Shown here: piece by piece, positions 1 through 5,891 of the stretch
Position numbering within the stretch: position 1 is the first letter of the stretch
How the letters are laid out: each line of letters starts with the position of its first letter
Assembly (NCBI GenBank): GCA_964447105.1
Contig: CAYURH010000022.1
Span: 1-15,355 of the forward strand
DNA from: CAYURH01 sp964447105
GTDB taxonomy: Bacteria; Patescibacteriota; Saccharimonadia; Saccharimonadales; EFPC-124
Length of the DNA stretch: 15,355 nt
Direction of reading: 5' to 3'
The notes under the pieces: generated by a model
Database searches by the model: none
The model's input: only the letters and a program-made list of their open reading frames with translations
What the model was told of the DNA's origin: nothing
Translations under genes and position numbers: made by a program

Positions 1-680
1 TTAAACGAAATGTCGAAGAATTGCTGTATAGGGCCATGGAAGTGTTCAAGCTAGATATTATGTTGGGCAAAGGCCCCAGCGCGCGCAGCTTGCGGCTGGA
101 TTTGCCCAAATTTACATTAATTGGCGCCACTACTCGCACTGGTAATTTGGCAGCGCCGCTGCGCGACCGTTTTGGCATGGTGCATCGCCTAGAATTTTAC
201 AGCCCCGACGAAATGACGCAGATTATTCACCGTTCGGCTGATATTTTAAATGTCAAAATTATGCCAGAAGCTGCAAGTCAACTTGCCAAACGCGCCCGCC
301 TAACCCCACGCATTGCCAACCGTTTGCTCAAGCGTGTGCGCGATTATGCCGATGTAAACGGTGACGGCATTATAGATACGGTGATTGCCGAAAAAGCGCT
401 GCATTTGCTTGAAGTCGACGAACTGGGGCTCGACCCAGCCGATCGCCAGCTGCTGCAAAAAATTATCGACAATTTTAGCGGTGGGCCAGTAGGCGTAGAA
501 ACACTAGCGGCAATCACTGGCGACGAACGTGCAACGATCGAAGATTTCTACGAACCATATCTGATGCAAATTGGCCTGCTAGAGCGCACGCCGCGAGGCC
601 GTAAAGCGACACCCCACGCATATCGCCACTTAGGTAAGCCGGCGCCAAAAGCTGCCCCAGATCAGATTGAACTGGTATAA
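1..680 (+). CDS. ruvB: Holliday junction branch migration helicase RuvB, 3' part
   Basis: RuvB is the AAA+ ring motor that, with RuvA, drives branch migration of Holliday junctions in the cytoplasm. The reading frame is open from base 3, so the gene begins before the window; Walker A and most of the AAA core are missing. About 226 residues remain. Visible are the sensor-1 stretch IGATTRTG, the arginine-finger segment APLRDRFG, the sensor-2 region LTPRIANRLLKRVRDYA, and the C-terminal winged-helix domain with the conserved RTPRGR motif. All are in the usual RuvB order and the C-terminus has family length. The apparent TTG start at 21 lies inside a conserved helix and is not the true start. The TAA stop is part of the -10 box of the next gene. 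Family assignment is near certain. Confidence 0.97.
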   Translation, partial: KRNVEELLYRAMEVFKLDIMLGKGPSARSLRLDLPKFTLIGATTRTGNLAAPLRDRFGMVHRLEFYSPDEMTQIIHRSADILNVKIMPEAASQLAKRARLTPRIANRLLKRVRDYADVNGDGIIDTVIAEKALHLLEVDELGLDPADRQLLQKIIDNFSGGPVGVETLAAITGDERATIEDFYEPYLMQIGLLERTPRGRKATPHAYRHLGKPAPKAAPDQIELV

Positions 681-681
681 T
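673..681 (+). promoter_or_regulatory. Extended -10 promoter for the bPH gene
   Basis: TGGTATAAT is a perfect extended -10 (TGn plus consensus hexamer). No convincing -35 is present 16-18 bases upstream, which is usual for this promoter class. The expected transcription start, about 7 bases after the hexamer, falls on or next to the A of the ATG at 688, which predicts a leaderless mRNA. The hexamer includes the ruvB stop codon TAA (678-680). No Shine-Dalgarno sequence precedes the ATG. Confidence 0.7.
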
Positions 682-687
682 ACAGAT

Positions 688-1404
688 ATGGACAAGAAAG
701 ATGTTGTGATGAAAACTGCCCCGGCCAAAGCCCAGAAGCTCTACGGCACCGCCGCGCGCAATGCGGCCATGGTGCGCGAGCCCGATCCCGAAATGCATCG
801 CCGCCACCTGGACAGCAAAGCCAAATATCCACGCGTGGCGCTATCGAGCGAAGAATATGTCATCGAAGAAGTCAAGCGTCACCCCATTGGTTTGGTGTCG
901 ATCTGGGCGCTGATAACAATTATTGTAGCCGTGTTGTTTGTCGCGCTCGCCATGTATAGCACCAACCGAGGCACTATTATGGGCTTCCTGACCTCTGGTG
1001 CTACCGCTGCGACCGTACCGTTGCCTACTGGCGCGGAACTATTTCCATTCCTGTTGGGGCTAGTGGTTTTGTTTGTACTGGGTGGTGTTGTAGCCACTGT
1101 TGTGTATTTGGGCAACGAGTTTTATGTGACCAATGAAGCGATTTTTCAATACATCCAGACTAGTTTGTTTAGTACGCAAACGCAGGTGGTAAATCTGATC
1201 AACGTCGAAGATGTCAGCCAAGATCAGCGCGGTATCTTGCAGCAGATTCTCAATTACGGCACGCTCAAAGTGTCGACGCAGGGCGAAGAAACCACCTATC
1301 ACTTCTACTATGTTGCCAACCCTGGGCGTATCGTGAATGTTATCAACGACTCGTCCGAAAAAGCCGTACTGAAAATGCAGGGTGTGCCCGTAACCGAGCA
1401 CTAG
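688..1404 (+). CDS. Membrane protein with bacterial PH (bPH2/DUF304-like) domain
   Basis: A 238-residue membrane protein of unknown job. A charged cytoplasmic N-terminus of about 65 residues precedes two hydrophobic segments at roughly 67-90 and 118-141, separated by a short Gly/Thr/Ala loop. The C-terminal part (about 142-225) begins with LGNEFYVTNEAI and continues through QVVNLINVEDVSQDQ and ILNYGTLKVSTQG. This is the pattern of bPH2 domains in YdbS/YdbT-type proteins, where two membrane helices are followed by a PH-like beta sandwich facing the cytoplasm. The ATG at 688 is chosen because an extended -10 ends six bases before it; the upstream in-frame TTG (667) would overlap ruvB and lacks a ribosome site. 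ATG at 709 is a weaker alternative. It lies 15 bases before the PRC-barrel gene and is probably co-transcribed with it. The substrate or partner is unknown. Confidence 0.8.
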   Translation: MDKKDVVMKTAPAKAQKLYGTAARNAAMVREPDPEMHRRHLDSKAKYPRVALSSEEYVIEEVKRHPIGLVSIWALITIIVAVLFVALAMYSTNRGTIMGFLTSGATAATVPLPTGAELFPFLLGLVVLFVLGGVVATVVYLGNEFYVTNEAIFQYIQTSLFSTQTQVVNLINVEDVSQDQRGILQQILNYGTLKVSTQGEETTYHFYYVANPGRIVNVINDSSEKAVLKMQGVPVTEH

Positions 1405-1419
1405 GGCTGGGCAGGAGAG

Positions 1420-2004
1420 ATGTTGGTTCTACACGAACGCTTGGTCAACACGCCGGTTATGAGCCTGCAGACTGGCGCTATGATTGCGCGTGCGGAGCAA
1501 CCCATCATCGATCCGCGTAATTTATTTGTGCTGGCGTTTTACTGCTCAGGGTCTGGACTGGATGTAAAACCAGCAGTGCTGCACAGCGCCGACATCCGCG
1601 AAACGGGCCCCATGGGGTTTATTGTCGACAGTGCCGAGCGGATCATGTCTCCCGACGACCTGGTGCGGCTGCAGGAAGTGATGAAATTCAAATTCAAACT
1701 TATCGACAAAGAAGTGGTCGATGACACCGGCCAAAAAATGGGCAAAGTAATAGACTACACCGTAGACACCGAATCGTTTTATGTCATGAAACTGCATGTG
1801 CGTCCGCATTTTTGGCAGGCACTGCAGACTGCCGAAGTGTTGATAGATCGCAAACAGATCAAAGACGTAACCGACAAACAGATTATTGTGTATGCGTCCA
1901 CAGTGAAGGAAAAGAAAAAACATCCAGCTCGCGCTGTAGTAGAAAACCCGTTCCGGACACCGACGCACGCGCAGCCGGAGATGATTGAACGACACGAAGG
2001 CTAA
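1420..2004 (+). CDS. PRC-barrel domain protein
   Basis: About 194 residues with two PRC-barrel-like halves. The first (about 8-75) has the typical opening LVNTPVMSLQTGAMIA and IIDPRNLFVLAF. The second (about 85-160) has the related LIDKEVVDDTGQKMGKV with a DYTVDTESFYVMKLHV strand pair. PRC-barrels are small beta-barrels found in the photosynthetic reaction centre H subunit and in RimM, and often act as protein- or RNA-contact modules; no enzymatic role is implied. The C-terminal tail after the second barrel is basic, then Pro/His-rich. AGGAGA at 1413-1418 is only 1 base from the ATG at 1420, which is too close to be ideal, so the TTG at 1423 or TTG at 1441 may be the real start. The next gene begins two bases after the stop, so the two are very likely translated from one mRNA. 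Confidence 0.8.
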   Translation: MLVLHERLVNTPVMSLQTGAMIARAEQPIIDPRNLFVLAFYCSGSGLDVKPAVLHSADIRETGPMGFIVDSAERIMSPDDLVRLQEVMKFKFKLIDKEVVDDTGQKMGKVIDYTVDTESFYVMKLHVRPHFWQALQTAEVLIDRKQIKDVTDKQIIVYASTVKEKKKHPARAVVENPFRTPTHAQPEMIERHEG

Positions 2005-2005
2005 C

Positions 2006-2656
2006 GTGTCATTAAAACTCAGTAAACCCAGAATTATCAAAGCTACCCTAGAGCTGGCTGCGGCAAGCCAGCTAAAGGCAGACGAATCGCTGGAAAACGT
2101 CTCCATATCACATGATGTGGTAGTTGGCCTGCAAGCTCAAAATATAAGTCTGGATGGGGTACTCCTTGAGCGCGTGACGCTAGCAGAAGCCCATTTAGAA
2201 AAACTTAACTTAATCGACAGCGAAGTAAAAAATTGTGATCTATCGGCCGCCGACTGTTCTGAAAGTTCGCTCAATCGTGTGTATGTTAACGGCGGTCGCA
2301 TGGTTGGTGTTGATTTTAGTCGGAGCATACTAAAAGATGTTATCTTCCAGAGCTGCAAGCTCGACATAGCTAACTTTCGTTTCGCCAAACTTGTTCGAGT
2401 GCAGTTTGTTGATTGCATGCTTGTCGAGGCTGATTTTCAGGGAGCAGAACTGACTCATGTCGATTTTCAAGATTCGCACCTAGAAAAAATAGAATTTGGC
2501 CAATGTAAAATCAAAGACGTTGACGTCCGAAGCTCGCAGCTTTCTGATATTCGGGGTTGGGGGTCGCTTAGTGGTCTCACTATCGATTCGACACAGCTTG
2601 TTATGGTTGCGCCGCAGTTGGCGGTAGCGTTGGGGCTGAGTGTTAAAGAAAGCTAG
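2006..2656 (+). CDS. Pentapeptide repeat protein
   Basis: 216 residues dominated, from about residue 35 to 190, by pentapeptide repeats of the A(D/N)LXX class. Clear runs include VDFSRSILKDVIFQSCKL and EADFQGAELTHVDFQ. Such proteins fold as a right-handed quadrilateral beta-helix; some (MfpA, Qnr) mimic DNA and bind gyrase, many have no known role. No N-terminal signal or membrane segment is visible, so it is probably cytoplasmic. GTG at 2006 is chosen because GAAGG (1996-2000) lies 5 bases upstream and it follows the previous stop immediately; a TTG at 1985 would overlap that gene. One 60-base line in this gene counts at about 43% GC against 55% in a recA line, so composition is lower than its neighbours. 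The last 14 bases overlap the 3' end of the convergent recX. Confidence 0.82.
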   Translation: MSLKLSKPRIIKATLELAAASQLKADESLENVSISHDVVVGLQAQNISLDGVLLERVTLAEAHLEKLNLIDSEVKNCDLSAADCSESSLNRVYVNGGRMVGVDFSRSILKDVIFQSCKLDIANFRFAKLVRVQFVDCMLVEADFQGAELTHVDFQDSHLEKIEFGQCKIKDVDVRSSQLSDIRGWGSLSGLTIDSTQLVMVAPQLAVALGLSVKES

Positions 2657-3254
2657 TTTCTTGGAGCGCCGATTTAATATCGTCAAAACTAAACCCTTGC
2701 CGTGCTAAGTATTGCATAAATTTTTGCGGATCAGCTTTGTACCGGGCGAGTTTGCCTTTTTTGGCGATGATTTGCTGCAAAGCGTCGTGTTCGTTGTGGG
2801 TGCCGAGCGACAAGACGCGCGCTGCTATATCGTCGGCCACGCCTTTTTGTTTGAGTTCCATGCGCAAGCGGCGCAAGCTAGTGGCTTTGTTGAGTTGGCG
2901 GTTTTCCACCCAAGCGCGGGCGAAGCGTTCGTCGTTTAGGTAATTGCGCTGGCTCAGTTTGTCGACGATCGCCTGTGTATCTTCGGGGGACCACTTTTTG
3001 CGTCGGGCATAATCGTGCACCTCGCGCACACTGCGGGGGCGAATCATCACGTATATGAGCGCACGTTCGTAGGCTTTGCCAAAGTCGCTGATGTGCTTGA
3101 GTTCGCCTAGTCTGGCGTCGTCAATCTCTAGACCAGTGCGTAGTTTTTGTTCCAACAGCTGCGCGTGGTTGAGCGAAAAAGCGTACTTTTCGTCGACATA
3201 AATCGATACCCGTTCGGCGTTTTTGACCTGCGCTTTGATAGCGGTGACTTTCAT
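2643..3254 (-). CDS. recX: RecA regulatory protein RecX
   Basis: RecX binds along or caps RecA filaments and dampens recombinase activity. This 203-residue protein has the family's three-helix repeat layout: an N-terminal part with the common opening VSIYVDEKYAFSLN, the core with ALIYVMIRPRSVREVHDYARRK, and the hallmark LNDERFARAWVENR (about residues 105-118) followed by RRLRMELKQKGV. A C-terminal third repeat ends with RQGFSFDDIKSAL, also typical. The ATG is one base after the stop of the split-barrel gene, so translation is probably coupled. The location in the recA operon fits the usual recA-recX pairing. The 3' end overlaps the oppositely oriented pentapeptide-repeat gene by 14 bases with no terminator between them. 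Confidence 0.93.
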   Translation of the reverse strand: MKVTAIKAQVKNAERVSIYVDEKYAFSLNHAQLLEQKLRTGLEIDDARLGELKHISDFGKAYERALIYVMIRPRSVREVHDYARRKKWSPEDTQAIVDKLSQRNYLNDERFARAWVENRQLNKATSLRRLRMELKQKGVADDIAARVLSLGTHNEHDALQQIIAKKGKLARYKADPQKFMQYLARQGFSFDDIKSALQETSFL

Positions 3255-3255
3255 C

Positions 3256-3693
3256 CTAAACCTCTAGTGTGTAGCGAGTGTAGTCCTTGGTGCAATCTGT
3301 AAATCGAGCCCAGGTTGGTGTAAAAACTAAACACATATTTTTAGGGTCGTTGACATCGTCAAAGCGGTTGCCGCGTTTTTGGTAATACAGCTCCAATTCT
3401 TCAGCTGTTCCTTCGCGCAGCGTTCCCCGCATTTGTAGAGTGAAATCGGTTCCTTTTTCGGTTCCTACTACTGCTGCACAAGGAATTTCTTGTTGGTTTT
3501 TTAGTAGGCGTGCTTTTTCGGTATCTCGTCCTGAGACAAAGTAAAAAGCTAAAGGGTTGGTGCTGTTCCAATAGAGCAACGAAGCTGCGTGTATAGTACC
3601 TGTGGCGTCCACAGGTACGGCGATAGTCGCCGCGACCTGACGCTGCAAAAACTCGTCTAATGTCGGGTAGCTAGCTAGTGTGTGAGACTGCAT
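3256..3693 (-). CDS. FMN-binding split-barrel (pyridoxamine 5'-phosphate oxidase-like) protein
   Basis: A 145-residue soluble protein with the layout of small PNPOx-like split-barrel flavoproteins. It has an N-terminal helix (LDEFLQRQVAATIAVP), a strand pair HAASLLYWNSTNPLAFYFVS, the segment SGRDTEKARLLKNQQEIPCA that matches the phosphate/flavin-contacting region of the family (S/T..K...L..N), and a later strand GTDFTLQMRGTLREGT. Members bind FMN, F420 or haem and act as oxidoreductases or pyridoxamine oxidases; the sequence does not tell which. True PdxH is longer (about 200 residues) and has a conserved C-terminal R-x-R-L-based tail that is not seen, so PLP synthesis is unlikely. It sits between recA (2-base gap) and recX (1-base gap), so it shares the recA transcript. 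Confidence 0.75.
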   Translation of the reverse strand: MQSHTLASYPTLDEFLQRQVAATIAVPVDATGTIHAASLLYWNSTNPLAFYFVSGRDTEKARLLKNQQEIPCAAVVGTEKGTDFTLQMRGTLREGTAEELELYYQKRGNRFDDVNDPKNMCLVFTPTWARFTDCTKDYTRYTLEV

Positions 3694-3695
3694 AA

Positions 3696-4742
3696 CTATA
3701 CTTGTTCGGCGGCCACTTTTTCGCGCACGGCTTTTTCGATTTCGGTTGCGACTTTGGGGTTGTCTTTGAGGTAGGCTTTGGAAGCTTCGCGGCCTTGGCC
3801 GATTTTGCCATCTTTGTAGGCAAACCAGGCGCCGGCTTTGTCGACAATGCCGTGGATTACGGCTAGGTCTAGCACGTCGCCGCTTTTGCTAATGCCTTCG
3901 TTGTACATGATGTCAAATTCAGCGTTGCGGAATGGCGGCGCGATTTTGTTTTTGACCACTTTTACTTTGGTGCGGTTGCCTATGACTTCTTCGCCGACTT
4001 TGATTTGCCCGGTGCGGCGGATGTCTAGGCGAACTGACGCGTAGAATTTGAGCGCGTTACCGCCGGTGGTGGTTTCGGGGTTGCCAAACATTACGCCGAT
4101 CTTCATGCGGATTTGGTTGAGGAAGATAACTGTGGCTTTGCTGCGACTAATCACGCCGGTGAGTTTACGTAACGCTTGGCTCATGAGGCGAGCTTGCAAG
4201 CCCATGTGGCTGTCGCCCATTTCGCCTTCGATTTCAGCTTGAGGTACCAGCGCAGCCACAGAGTCTACCACGATCAGGTCCACGGCGTTACTGTGTACCA
4301 ACGTGTCAACAATCTCCAGCGCTTGCTCGCCATTGTCGGGCTGGCTAATGAGCAAGTTGTCGGTGTCTACGCCTAAGCGGCGAGCGTAGGAAGGGTCGAG
4401 TGCATGCTCAGCGTCAATAAACGCCGCGGTGCCGCCATTGCGCTGACATTCGGCAATAGCGTGCAAAGTAAGTGTGGTTTTACCAGAGCTTTCTGGGCCG
4501 TAGATTTCGATGATGCGGCCTTTGGGATAGCCGCCGCCCAGCGCTAGGTCCAGGCTGAGCGCACCAGATTGAATAAATTCCACATTGGCACGATGCTGCT
4601 CGCCCAAGCGCATGATAGCGCCGGATCCAAATTGCTTTTCAATCTGCTCCATGGCCAGGCCAAGAGCTTTTAATTTGCCATCACTCGCTGGATTTTTTGC
4701 ATCAGCTTTGGAAGTGTCGGTCTTTTTGGTCGAATCTGCCAT
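3696..4742 (-). CDS. recA: Recombinase RecA
   Basis: RecA forms nucleoprotein filaments on single-stranded DNA, pairs homologous strands, and stimulates LexA-type self-cleavage. The 348 residues match family length. Visible are the Walker A motif GPESSGKT (about 82-89), the MAW-type segment, Walker B LIVVDSVAALVPQ, DNA-binding loop L1 (EGEMGDSHMGLQARLMSQAL), the NQIRMKIGVMFGNPET segment covering loop L2's start, and TTGGNALKFYASVRLDIRR. The N-terminus carries a Lys/Asp/Ala-rich extension of about 20 residues before the core. The C-terminus (EKAVREKVAAEQV) is short and lacks the strongly acidic tail of E. coli RecA. The start is supported by AGAGGGG four bases upstream. It is the first gene of a recA, split-barrel, recX operon. 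Confidence 0.99.
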   Translation of the reverse strand: MADSTKKTDTSKADAKNPASDGKLKALGLAMEQIEKQFGSGAIMRLGEQHRANVEFIQSGALSLDLALGGGYPKGRIIEIYGPESSGKTTLTLHAIAECQRNGGTAAFIDAEHALDPSYARRLGVDTDNLLISQPDNGEQALEIVDTLVHSNAVDLIVVDSVAALVPQAEIEGEMGDSHMGLQARLMSQALRKLTGVISRSKATVIFLNQIRMKIGVMFGNPETTTGGNALKFYASVRLDIRRTGQIKVGEEVIGNRTKVKVVKNKIAPPFRNAEFDIMYNEGISKSGDVLDLAVIHGIVDKAGAWFAYKDGKIGQGREASKAYLKDNPKVATEIEKAVREKVAAEQV

Positions 4743-4746
4743 ATTT

Positions 4747-4771
4747 CCCCTCTCTTTGTCTATACATTATA
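4747..4771 (-). promoter_or_regulatory. recA -10 box and ribosome binding site
   Basis: On the minus strand TATAAT (4766-4771) is a consensus -10 box. The transcript would begin near 4759, giving a leader of about 16 bases that contains the purine-rich site AGAGGGG (4747-4753), four bases before the recA ATG. No good -35 lies 16-18 bases upstream. A TTGACA farther up is 29 bases from the -10, too far to pair with it. No LexA box of the E. coli (CTGT-N8-ACAG) or Gram-positive (GAAC-N4-GTTC) type is seen. Confidence 0.6.
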
Positions 4772-4775
4772 CGCT

Positions 4776-4789
4776 ACATGCTTGCGTGT
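4776..4789. promoter_or_regulatory. Near-palindrome upstream of the recA -10, possible operator
   Basis: On the minus strand ACACGCAAGCATGT reads as two 6-base arms around AA with one mismatch. It occupies the spacer to -35 region directly upstream of the recA TATAAT. Position is what one expects of a repressor site, and recA is commonly SOS-controlled, but the sequence matches no LexA box I know. A chance palindrome of this quality is not rare. Confidence 0.25.
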
Positions 4790-4830
4790 TTTGGGCTGTG
4801 TGTCAATAAAATCATGTGTTGGCAGATTTG

Positions 4831-4866
4831 TCACGATACCGTCAGCGGGTGCTGACGGTATCGTGA
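4831..4866. repeat. Perfect 16-bp inverted repeat (hairpin)
   Basis: The arms TCACGATACCGTCAGC (4831-4846) and GCTGACGGTATCGTGA (4851-4866) are perfect complements around a 4-base loop GGGT. It lies 11 bases after the stop of the minus-strand hypothetical gene and upstream of the recA promoter. The strong stem suits transcription termination or 3' end protection of the hypothetical gene's mRNA, but neither side has a run of T, so a textbook Rho-independent terminator is not shown. A protein-binding palindrome is the main alternative. Confidence 0.8.
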
Positions 4867-4877
4867 GTCGTGATCGA

Positions 4878-5321
4878 TCAGCCCGCCATGGTGACGCGGT
4901 CCGGCTGGAACTCGGCCGTGGCCACGAAGATGGCCAGACTCTCACTGTGTTCGGGCGGGAAAGGCCTTCCTTCGTTTGGCGGCCATGGAAGGCACAGCCT
5001 GTTCACGGACAATCTCCAGTCAGGCCCATCCGGTGTGCCGAAGTCACGCAGCAGCGCGTATTCGCACCTCCCGAAGACGATGCCCATTTCGAGCACCAAC
5101 GTGTCGAGTGGTACTTCTGTAGCTAGCACCTGCTGGCGAATATTTTCGCCCAGGTACGCCCGTGTGATATACGCGGGGCGGACCTGGGGGTGGGACATCG
5201 AGCCACTGATTCGGCGTTGTGCCGCCGCTGTCAGCGCAAGTACGAAGACGGCACTCGGGTCATCGATCAAGCAAATTTCGGGAGCCAGTCGTAATCCGGT
5301 GCCCGGCAAGGGGAAATCCAC
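4878..5321 (-). CDS. Unrecognised lysine-free protein
   Basis: I do not recognise this 147-residue protein. It contains no lysine at all, while its neighbours are lysine-rich; basic residues are arginine. It has no signal peptide or clear membrane helix. Visible stretches include a hydrophobic VFVLALTAAAQ near residue 26-36, a middle segment VPLDTLVLEMGIVFGR, and a Trp/Pro-rich part (GPDWRLSVNRLCLPWPP). Cysteines are at about 17, 85 and 109. That it is a real gene is supported by AGGAGG four bases before the GTG at 5321, by a sigma-70-like promoter (5351-5378), and by a strong hairpin just after the stop. Two 60-base lines counted inside it were 60% and 55% GC, only slightly above a recA line, so foreign origin is possible but not shown. 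No function is proposed. Confidence 0.65.
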   Translation of the reverse strand: MDFPLPGTGLRLAPEICLIDDPSAVFVLALTAAAQRRISGSMSHPQVRPAYITRAYLGENIRQQVLATEVPLDTLVLEMGIVFGRCEYALLRDFGTPDGPDWRLSVNRLCLPWPPNEGRPFPPEHSESLAIFVATAEFQPDRVTMAG

Positions 5322-5350
5322 TTATCCTCCTACGGCAGTTGCTTAATATT

Positions 5351-5378
5351 ATTATATACTAAAAAGGCAATAACTCAA
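5351..5378 (-). promoter_or_regulatory. Sigma-70-like promoter for the lysine-free gene
   Basis: On the minus strand TTGAGT (5373-5378) and TATAAT (5351-5356) are separated by 16 bases. The -10 is consensus and the -35 matches four of six positions. The predicted start near 5344 leaves a leader of about 22 bases that holds AGGAGG before the GTG at 5321. The region lies between this gene and the divergent pilin gene. Confidence 0.6.
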
Positions 5379-5381
5379 ACA

Positions 5382-5417
5382 TATAGTACACTAGTGATAA
5401 CAAGGAGATTTTTTACA
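5382..5417 (+). promoter_or_regulatory. Possible -10 and ribosome binding site of the solitary pilin gene
   Basis: TATAGT at 5382-5387 is a plausible -10 without a matching -35. AGGAG at 5403-5407 is ten bases before the ATG at 5418 and is a reasonable ribosome binding site. It supports that ATG over the upstream in-frame start at 5394. The promoter part is weak. Confidence 0.35.
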
Positions 5418-5807
5418 ATGCGCCAACGTGGCTTTACCGTACTCGAACTCATAATTGCAATCGTTGTTTTGCTGGCTGCCGGCGGCATTTTTTGGGTGCA
5501 AAAGCGCAACCTAGAAACCGCCAACACAGACGCGCAGGCCAAAACTGCCATCAACGCCATTTACTACAACCTGGAAGATATTTACTACCCAACCAACCAG
5601 TCGTACCCCGAACACCTGACTGCTGATCAACTGAAGGGTATGGATCCGGCGCAGCTCAAAGACATCAAGGGCAAAGCCGTGGGCGAGCAAGATAGCACGT
5701 ACCGCTATGAACCCAAAGACTGCAAAGACGGCAAATGCAAAAGCTACACGCTCACAGCCGATTTGCAGAACGAAGCCGACTTCGTGAAGACCAGTCGTAA
5801 TAAGTAG
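5418..5807 (+). CDS. Type IV pilin-like protein, solitary
   Basis: A 129-residue prepilin-like protein. The short basic leader MRQRG is followed by FTVLELIIAIVVLLAAGG, which is the class III signal with cleavage after Gly5 by the prepilin peptidase, Glu at mature position 5, and a hydrophobic N-terminal helix that serves as membrane anchor and pilus core. The helix continues through a region ending YYNLEDIYYPTNQSYP, similar in pattern to the two pilins of the main cluster. The C-terminal D-region has a Cys pair (DCKDGKC) followed by YTLTADLQ, again like those pilins. Start ATG 5418 is favoured by AGGAG upstream. It stands apart from the pilus cluster on the opposite strand, just upstream of the lamin-tail gene. 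It could be a minor pilin or a pseudopilin for DNA uptake; which is unknown. Confidence 0.88.
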   Translation: MRQRGFTVLELIIAIVVLLAAGGIFWVQKRNLETANTDAQAKTAINAIYYNLEDIYYPTNQSYPEHLTADQLKGMDPAQLKDIKGKAVGEQDSTYRYEPKDCKDGKCKSYTLTADLQNEADFVKTSRNK

Positions 5808-5850
5808 TTTTCCACAGCCGCACATCTTATTTAGTTAATTGTGGAAAACT
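5806..5850. repeat. Inverted repeat made of two DnaA-box-like sequences
   Basis: AGTTTTCCAC (5806-5815) and GTGGAAAACT (5841-5850) are perfect 10-base complements around a 25-base AT-rich spacer. Each arm extends into a DnaA-box-like 9-mer, TTTTCCACA (5808-5816) and TGTGGAAAA (5840-5848), facing each other; the E. coli consensus is TTATCCACA. The first arm overlaps the pilin stop codon. With such a long loop it would be a weak terminator and there is no T-run after it. No further boxes were found around it, so an origin is unlikely, but DnaA or another protein could bind here. Confidence 0.5.
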
Positions 5851-5891
5851 TTGGGCTTTACATGCGACCCAACTCTTAAGATACTTTACGA

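Noticed and set aside
4770..4813. TTGACA on the minus strand upstream of recA as the -35 box
   Set aside because: It is 29 bases from the TATAAT, well outside the 15-19 base range for one promoter.
4831..4866. Transposon end or attachment site made of the 16-bp palindrome
   Set aside because: No second copy, no target duplication and no transposase or integrase were seen in the window; it remains only a hairpin here.
4782..5346. Plus-strand open frames overlapping the lysine-free gene
   Set aside because: The minus-strand frame has a promoter, AGGAGG and a terminal hairpin, while the plus-strand frames have no ribosome site and run through the hairpin and the opposite promoter.
5806..5850. 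Replication origin at the two DnaA-box-like sites
   Set aside because: Only two boxes were found, no dnaA, dnaN or rpmH is nearby, and there is no long AT-rich unwinding region.
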